From positions 1 to 20,199 of the forward strand of contig CAYPPG010000095.1 of assembly GCA_964412555.1 (NCBI GenBank): DNA of 20,199 nucleotides, in the 5' to 3' direction. Below are positions 15,993-20,199 of the stretch, piece by piece. The DNA is from CAYPPG01 sp964412555 (GTDB lineage: Bacteria; Hinthialibacterota; Hinthialibacteria; Hinthialibacterales; Hinthialibacteraceae). Position 1 is the first letter of the stretch, and every line of letters starts with the position of its first letter. The notes beneath the pieces were generated by a model. The model was not told the origin of the DNA, made no database searches, and saw nothing but the letters and a program-made list of their open reading frames with translations. A program made the translations under genes and the position numbers.

Positions 15993-16742
15993 ATGAAATC
16001 CAGTGCTTCAATTTTACTCACACTCGTTTTGTTGTTTGGAGGTTGCGCAGGTATGTCGTATAAGCAAGATGTCAAAATCGGGCAGCATGGCTATGTATTC
16101 GAGAAAGAGGTTACCAAGGTAGTGCGGTATCCTTATCTTCTCTTCTTGCCGCAAGGGTATGGAGAGATCCCGAAAGAATGGCCGATGATCTTTTTCCTGC
16201 ATGGAGCGGGAGAACGGGGGGATGATGTGGAATTGGTTAAAAAACACGGTCCCCCTAAAATTGTGGAAGAAAGTCTAGATTTTCCTTTTGTCGTTCTTTC
16301 ACCACAATGTCCGGAAGAGAAATGGTGGTCTCCCGATTCACTGATCGTTTTGTTGGATGAGATCGTTTCGAAATATGCCATCGACGAAGAGCGGATATAT
16401 CTCACCGGTCTCAGTATGGGTGGGTTCGGCACATGGAGTCTGGCTTGTGAATATCCGGAGCGCTTCGCGGCTGCTGTGCCGATTTGCGGGGGCGGGATTC
16501 CCTACCGTACACGCAATATGGTCAATATTCCGACGTGGGTATTTCACGGAGCCAAAGATGCCGTCGTTCCATTAGAAGAATCGGAAGACATGGTCAAAGC
16601 ATTGACAAAATATGGAGGGGATGTTCGCCTGACTGTATATCCGGAGGCCGGGCACGATTCATGGACGGAAACCTATAACAATCCCGATTTATATCAATGG
16701 TTTCTAAGCCACCGCCGACAGGATCCGGAACAGCAAGGATGA
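15993..16742 (+). CDS. Lipoprotein alpha/beta-hydrolase (esterase / feruloyl-esterase-like)
   Basis: A 249-aa protein with a signal peptide ending in a lipobox-like LFGGC (Cys18), so it is probably an outer-membrane or periplasmic lipoprotein. The hydrolase core shows the oxyanion-hole region FFLHGAGERG (67-76), the nucleophile elbow GLSMGG (Ser141), the acid in HGAKDAVVP (Asp189) and the catalytic His in GHDSW (His221). The overall pattern fits the PHB-depolymerase/esterase-like family that acts on acylated polysaccharides or short-chain esters. AAAGG is about 12 bases upstream. The right end of the IS remnant is only 33 bp away, so the native promoter may be displaced or replaced. The UroD-like gene follows after 58 bp and may be co-transcribed. 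Confidence 0.88.
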   Translation: MKSSASILLTLVLLFGGCAGMSYKQDVKIGQHGYVFEKEVTKVVRYPYLLFLPQGYGEIPKEWPMIFFLHGAGERGDDVELVKKHGPPKIVEESLDFPFVVLSPQCPEEKWWSPDSLIVLLDEIVSKYAIDEERIYLTGLSMGGFGTWSLACEYPERFAAAVPICGGGIPYRTRNMVNIPTWVFHGAKDAVVPLEESEDMVKALTKYGGDVRLTVYPEAGHDSWTETYNNPDLYQWFLSHRRQDPEQQG

Positions 16743-16800
16743 GAACTTGGGGAAAAGATATCGATTCATTCAAATCAAATGTTCATGGTAGGAGTTCAAT

Positions 16801-18036
16801 ATGAATTCGCGTGAACGGATTCTATGCAGTATTACTCATAAAGAACCAGACAAAGTGCCGATCGACTTGGGCTCCACACCGAGTTCAGGGATTTCGGCAC
16901 TCGCGTATAATAACTTGAAACATTATCTTTCCATCGATGCCGGGTATACGCGCGTGTATGATGTCGTGCAGCAATTGGCGGAACCGGATGAGATCGTTCT
17001 TGATCGATTCGGCGTCGATGTTGTCGATATCGGGCGTACATTCAATACTGACGAGCAGGATTGGCACGCGATCCAGCTTGCCGACGGCAGTACTGCTGCT
17101 TATCCATACTGGTTTCAACCGCAAAAACAAGCCGATAAAAGTTGGGATGCCTTCACGGTAGATGGAACGCGAATCGCGACGATGCCGAAGGGCGCGACAT
17201 TTTTCGACCAGACCTGTTTTCCCTATATCGACGGGTATCCGGACGATTTTCATAATTTGCCGGAAGCGATGGCGAAAGTCCATTGGGCGGGATTGGTGCA
17301 TAGTCCATGGGATCGGGCTGGTGATCCCGATTTTTGGCAAAAACTAAGAGAAAATGCTTTGAAACTAGGGCAAAAAAGTGATCGGGCGCTGATGATCGTT
17401 TGCGGCTGCAATTTGTTTGAATGGGGAACTTTTTTGCGCCGGATCGACAATTTTTTGATGGATCTCGTGGCGGAGCCAACGAAAGTCGAGGCTTTATTGG
17501 ATGCTTTGATGGAAATTCATCTGGCTACGCTGGAAAAGGTTTGCCATGCTGTCGGTGATGTGGCCGACATGATTCGTTTCGGGGACGATCTCGGAATGAA
17601 TGACGGGCCGTTCATGTCGCCGAATACGTACCGTACTCTATTCAAGCCACGGCATGCCCAGTTATATCAATATGTCAAACAGCATAGCCGGATGCAATCC
17701 TTTTTGCATTCGTGCGGATCGATTTATGCGCTTTTGCCGGATTTGATCGAAGCGGGACTCGAAATTATCAATCCGGTACAAAGCAGTTGCAAAAACATGG
17801 AACCGGAGCGATTGAAACGGGAATTCGGTCACGACATTACATTTTGGGGTGGGGGATGCGATACCCGACATGTGTTGAATCTCGGCACACCTGATGAAGT
17901 GAGAGATCACGTCAAACGGCGATTGGATATCTTGTCACCTGGCGGTGGATTCGTTTTTTGCACGGAACACAACATTCTGCCGGATGTGCCGGCGGAAAAT
18001 ATCGTTGCCGCTTTTGAGGCAACACAGTCTCTTTAA
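16801..18036 (+). CDS. Uroporphyrinogen decarboxylase-like (UroD/MtaA/CmuA superfamily) protein
   Basis: A 411-aa cytoplasmic protein of the URO-D fold (TIM barrel). It starts MNSRERILCSITHKEPDKVPIDLG, typical of the superfamily. The C-terminal half has FLHSCGSIYALLPDLIEAG (His303, Cys305) and WGGGCDTRHVLNLGTPDEV (Cys353), positions that in methyltransferase relatives (MtaA, MtbA) bind zinc and activate a thiol. It ends with GGGFVFCTEHNILPDVPAENI. This branch, abundant in planctomycete-like genomes, is generally not haem UroD, and its substrate is not known. GGTAGGAG lies six bases before the ATG. Its stop shares TTAA with the stop of the convergent pseudopilin. No corrinoid protein gene is nearby, so corrinoid methyl transfer is only a possibility. 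Confidence 0.88.
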   Translation: MNSRERILCSITHKEPDKVPIDLGSTPSSGISALAYNNLKHYLSIDAGYTRVYDVVQQLAEPDEIVLDRFGVDVVDIGRTFNTDEQDWHAIQLADGSTAAYPYWFQPQKQADKSWDAFTVDGTRIATMPKGATFFDQTCFPYIDGYPDDFHNLPEAMAKVHWAGLVHSPWDRAGDPDFWQKLRENALKLGQKSDRALMIVCGCNLFEWGTFLRRIDNFLMDLVAEPTKVEALLDALMEIHLATLEKVCHAVGDVADMIRFGDDLGMNDGPFMSPNTYRTLFKPRHAQLYQYVKQHSRMQSFLHSCGSIYALLPDLIEAGLEIINPVQSSCKNMEPERLKREFGHDITFWGGGCDTRHVLNLGTPDEVRDHVKRRLDILSPGGGFVFCTEHNILPDVPAENIVAAFEATQSL

Positions 18037-18704
18037 GGGAAGGACAATCCTCCTGGAAATCGAACGACATTGCCCTGGCTGATGATTCCATTACTTACAT
18101 CGTAGCGATTGAGGATGCTGAAACGAGAGCGAACCAGAATGGTGCCATCAGGATTGAGTACGCGGTGGTTCATATCAGGGCCGACGCTGTATACTACCCA
18201 GCGAGTCGGGACTTTTGAACAGTCGGCTTCTTGATAATCCGGCGCGGTACCGAGTAAGGTTCCATTTGCATCGACTGGCATACGGACCGGTTTTACCGGC
18301 AGATACTCTCCGAAAATATCGAATCCGAAACCGCAGCGTTCATAATAAAGCAACGGATTGTTCTCGTTGTTGAATCCTTCCCGGTCCAGTAGAAAAGGAT
18401 CGCGAAGAGCGGAAGAGAGATAGGGTGTCGGCGTCGTCAAACCCGCTGGGCCACGGTCGTGATTGCGTGGAAATCCGGCCGGCATCTGCCACTCGATTCC
18501 GCCTTTATCCTGGACGTACGGGTAGTTTCCATGGTCCATGTAATACATTTCCAATGCAGACGCGAGAGTACGCAGATCATGCTGCGCGCGGCCGACTTTT
18601 GCACGAATCCACATATTCTTCAAATTCGGTACCATGATGACGGACAAAATGGAAATGATGGATACAACGATCAATAGCTCGATCAAGGTGAATCCTTTTC
18701 TCAT
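18033..18704 (-). CDS. Type II secretion/type IV pilin-like prepilin (GspG-like)
   Basis: A 223-aa protein starting MRKG-FTLIELLIVVSIISILSV, a canonical class III prepilin signal with Gly at -1 and Glu at +5. It continues AKVGRAQHDLRTLASALEMYYMDHGNYPY, the GspG-like helix and loop, and has VVYSVGPDMNHRVLNPDGTI near the C-terminus, comparable to TSLGPDKVDQR in the 14640 pseudopilin. The ATG at 18704 is preferred because GGGAG lies eight bases upstream and the leader length is right; the open frame to 18830 adds 42 unlikely residues. It is an orphan, with no other secretion genes nearby, and is convergent with the UroD-like gene, ending in a shared TTAA. Confidence 0.9.
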   Translation of the reverse strand: MRKGFTLIELLIVVSIISILSVIMVPNLKNMWIRAKVGRAQHDLRTLASALEMYYMDHGNYPYVQDKGGIEWQMPAGFPRNHDRGPAGLTTPTPYLSSALRDPFLLDREGFNNENNPLLYYERCGFGFDIFGEYLPVKPVRMPVDANGTLLGTAPDYQEADCSKVPTRWVVYSVGPDMNHRVLNPDGTILVRSRFSILNRYDVSNGIISQGNVVRFPGGLSFP

Positions 18705-18863
18705 AACTCGATCTCCCTGTCGGTGCTTAGAGACAAAAGTCCCCCTTTGTTCGCCAAATGTATTTTTCTGGCAAACTCTGTTTGATTTTTTTTGAGTTGT
18801 TACTGAATGATTTTGAAAGTGAAAACGCATGTAAATGAATTGGGTTACAAAAAATTTTTATTT

Positions 18864-19128
18864 ACGTGCGTTTGAAGATGCGGGCAGGGATGCCCGCGCT
18901 CCGACATTGTGTTGGAGGATGCGGGCAGGGATGCCCGCGCTCCGACATTGTGTTGGAGGATGCGGGCAGGGANNNNNNNNNNNNNNNNNNNNNNNNNNNN
19001 NNNNNNNNNNNNNNNNNNNNNNNNNNNNNNNNNNNNNNNNNNNNNNNNNNNNNNNNNNNNNNNNNNNNNNNNTGCCCGCGCTCCGACATTGTGTTGGAGA
19101 ATGCGGGCAGGGATGCCTGCGCTCCGAC
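18864..19128. repeat. Tandem array of 41-bp type C repeats, interrupted by the assembly gap
   Basis: Units start at 18877, 18918 and 18959 (exact 41-bp period). Each has ATGCGGGCAGGGATGCCCGC, then GCTCCGACATTGTGTTGGAG. The third unit runs into the gap; after the gap the end of a unit and one further diverged unit (19100-19128, AATGCGGG... GATGCCTGC) are seen. The left edge carries ACGTGCGT as at 10564. The true copy number is hidden by the gap. Confidence 0.9.
18973..19072. other. Assembly gap (100 N)
   Basis: Exactly 100 undetermined bases, a conventional scaffold spacer of unknown real length. Both edges lie inside the same repeat, so the join was probably made across a repeat the assembler could not resolve. 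Confidence 0.98.
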
Positions 19129-19130
19129 GT

Positions 19131-19167
19131 GGGTAGCAAGGGGAAACTTCGCTTCCCCTTGCTACCC
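19131..19167. repeat. Perfect 15-bp stem hairpin next to the array
   Basis: GGGTAGCAAGGGGAA (19131-19145) pairs with TTCCCCTTGCTACCC (19153-19167) around a 7-base loop. There is no T-run after it on the + strand, so it is not a standard intrinsic terminator in that direction. It directly follows the last type C unit, as if it marks the end of the repeat element. Confidence 0.85.
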
Positions 19168-19198
19168 GAGAAGAAGAGAAAGAATCGAATAGAAATAA

Positions 19199-19229
19199 TT
19201 GACAATCTTTCTCAAATGAATAGTATAAT
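19199..19229 (+). promoter_or_regulatory. Sigma70-like promoter for the receiver-domain gene
   Basis: Perfect consensus hexamers TTGACA (19199-19204) and TATAAT (19224-19229), with a 19-bp spacer, slightly longer than optimal. The start codon is about 30 bp downstream of the -10. It separates this gene from the repeat array. Confidence 0.65.
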
Positions 19230-19258
19230 TGGGAGAATCATCAAAAAGGTAGTCATCC

Positions 19259-19645
19259 ATGAAAGTACTCGTCGTTGACGACTCCGGCGCGATGCGCAAA
19301 TTGATTATCTCCTATTTATCTTCATTATCGATTCCGATGGAGTTCGACGAAGCGGAATCGGGCGAGAAAGCACTGTTTCAAATCAAAGTCAAAAAATATG
19401 ATGCCATTATGATGGATTGGAACATGCCTGGGATGACGGGACTTGATGCTGTCAAGATCATTAGGGGTATGAACATTGACACACCGATCATCATGTGCAC
19501 AACGAATACGGAGAAAATCAATGTCATTCAAGCATTGAAAGCAGGAGCAAACAATTATGTGATCAAACCGTTTCCGCAGGAAGTGTTGATCGAGAAGTTT
19601 AAAGATACGGTTTCGCGTTATCAAGCGGGGGAATCGGCGGAATAA
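19259..19645 (+). CDS. Single-domain response regulator (CheY-like)
   Basis: A 128-aa stand-alone receiver domain. The acidic pocket is VVDD (Asp7-Asp8), the phosphoacceptor Asp53 is in MMDWNMPGMTG, the switch Thr is in IIMCTTN (81-82) and the invariant Lys103 is in VIKPF. There is no output domain, so it acts by phosphorylation-dependent binding to a partner, as CheY does at the flagellar or pilus motor or in a phosphorelay. DWNMP is common in CheY-type proteins. No kinase or chemotaxis gene is in the window. AAGG lies about ten bases before the ATG. Confidence 0.92.
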   Translation: MKVLVVDDSGAMRKLIISYLSSLSIPMEFDEAESGEKALFQIKVKKYDAIMMDWNMPGMTGLDAVKIIRGMNIDTPIIMCTTNTEKINVIQALKAGANNYVIKPFPQEVLIEKFKDTVSRYQAGESAE

Positions 19646-19663
19646 AACCGTTTTATCCTCTCT

Positions 19664-20023
19664 CTATTGCGCTTTTTTTAAGGGCACATCTGTAGTAATT
19701 TCAATTTCTAGTACTTTCATGATTTCCAGAATGCGTTTCAAACTTGCCGATTGAAAATCTGTAGCTTCATATCTTTGCAATTGCTGTGGCTTCAATCCTA
19801 CCTTATCCGCCAAATCTTTTTGGCTATATCCTTTTGCCACACGTGCTTTAATTAGTAAATGTGGTAAATCTTCAATCGAATTCATACGTATATTAGAAGC
19901 ATTCTGTAATTGTTCATATTCGTGTATTTGTTCTTGGAGTTCTTGAATCTGTGACTCGATTCCGGCAACCATGGCTTTATAAACAGGAGCAGGCATCTGT
20001 TGTTTATTTTTCCCAGAAGCCAA
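19664..20023 (-). CDS. XRE-family HTH protein, antitoxin-like, probably N-terminally truncated
   Basis: The C-terminal half is an XRE/Cro helix-turn-helix domain (LIKARVAKGYSQKDLADKVGLKPQQLQRYEA, about 56-87). The N-terminal half is a predicted coiled coil (AMVAGIESQIQELQEQIHEYEQLQ). This layout resembles antitoxin-type proteins that begin with a conserved MITNERQY-like segment, which is absent here. The only starts available are TTG at 20023 or ATG at 19996, neither with a good ribosome binding site; upstream the frame reads TGTRDALLASGK before a stop. I infer loss of about 25 N-terminal residues by frameshift or deletion. No toxin gene (HigB or RelE type) is visible downstream within the 18-bp gap to the receiver gene. 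Confidence 0.65.
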   Translation of the reverse strand: MASGKNKQQMPAPVYKAMVAGIESQIQELQEQIHEYEQLQNASNIRMNSIEDLPHLLIKARVAKGYSQKDLADKVGLKPQQLQRYEATDFQSASLKRILEIMKVLEIEITTDVPLKKAQ

Positions 20024-20199
20024 TAAAGCATCCCGAGTACCCGTTCACAGCTTACATTCCATTGATTATGTTCCACAAATCACTTGCGATAATGTGAGTT
20101 AATAACAGAAGAGGCAGGGAAGCGCTAAAAGATGATATGCCAAGGCAGGACAAGTGAGAATGTTTATTAGGACGAATCAAACAATAACGACGGCGCGGA
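20024..20199. other. Window end, no gene recognised
   Basis: About 176 bp upstream of the HTH gene. No supported ORF with an RBS, no repeat copy and no RNA gene are visible. It may hold the promoter or the lost 5' part of the HTH gene. Confidence 0.4.

Noticed and set aside
15772..16011. 79-aa frame (minus) with basic residues, as a transposase N-terminus
   Set aside because: It crosses the right inverted repeat of the IS into the esterase gene and lacks a start signal; the real transposase start is at 15836 in another frame.
18877..19128. CRISPR array
   Set aside because: The 41-bp units are repeated whole, with no variable spacers, and no cas genes are present.
18835..19278. Long open frames through the repeat array and gap on both strands
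   Set aside because: They consist of translated 41-bp repeats and N, have no ribosome site and appear in several frames at once.

Overview
The window reads as a scaffold from an uncultured, Gram-negative-type bacterium. The combination of a Tat-exported Gfo/Idh/MocA oxidoreductase, a HEAT-repeat/DUF1080 protein, a UroD-like protein, orphan prepilin-like proteins, PT-rich secreted proteins and many short palindromic repeats resembles candidate phyla such as Hydrogenedentota, Sumerlaeota or Omnitrophota. That placement is inferred from gene content and is weak. A run of exactly 100 N (18973-19072) inside a tandem repeat shows that two contigs were joined there.

Layout. 56-727 (-) KDPG/KHG aldolase, divergent across a repeat-rich spacer from 1002-2405 (+), an NCS1-type permease. 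2518-3320 (+) is a very compact chain: an MNT nucleotidyltransferase, a 31-codon vestige that may be a HEPN remnant, a two-TM small protein, and a 58-aa Fic-antitoxin-like peptide. Its tail overlaps the tail of a convergent Fic AMP-transferase (3298-3735, -), which may be truncated at its N-terminus next to a palindromic repeat. 3891-4763 (+) is a membrane-anchored protein with a beta-sandwich domain. 4791-8801 (-) is a 1336-aa secreted M4 (thermolysin-like) protease with accessory domains. 9274-10551 and 10702-13458 (+) encode an exported sugar-oxidoreductase-like protein and a HEAT plus DUF1080 protein, probably one extracytoplasmic carbohydrate-processing pair. 13579-14397 (-) is UppP. 14640-15221 (+) is a pseudopilin. 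15236-15959 is an internally deleted IS element with both inverted repeats retained. 15993-16742 (+) is a lipoprotein esterase and 16801-18036 (+) a UroD-like protein; the latter is tail-to-tail with a second pseudopilin (18033-18704, -). 18864-19167 holds a 41-bp tandem repeat array, the assembly gap and a strong hairpin. 19259-19645 (+) is a single-domain CheY-like receiver with its own sigma70-like promoter, and 19664-20023 (-) an XRE-type HTH protein probably lacking its N-terminus.

How the genes fit together. Most of the window serves the cell envelope: secreted or anchored proteins for polymer and glycoside breakdown, lipid-carrier recycling, and pilin-like structures. The most unusual part is 2518-3815, where two unrelated AMP-transferase families (MNT and Fic) sit together with a degraded or rearranged set of partner genes. 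The window also records repeat and IS activity: three families of short palindromes, one of which has expanded into a tandem array, and a MITE-like deletion derivative of a DDE transposon.
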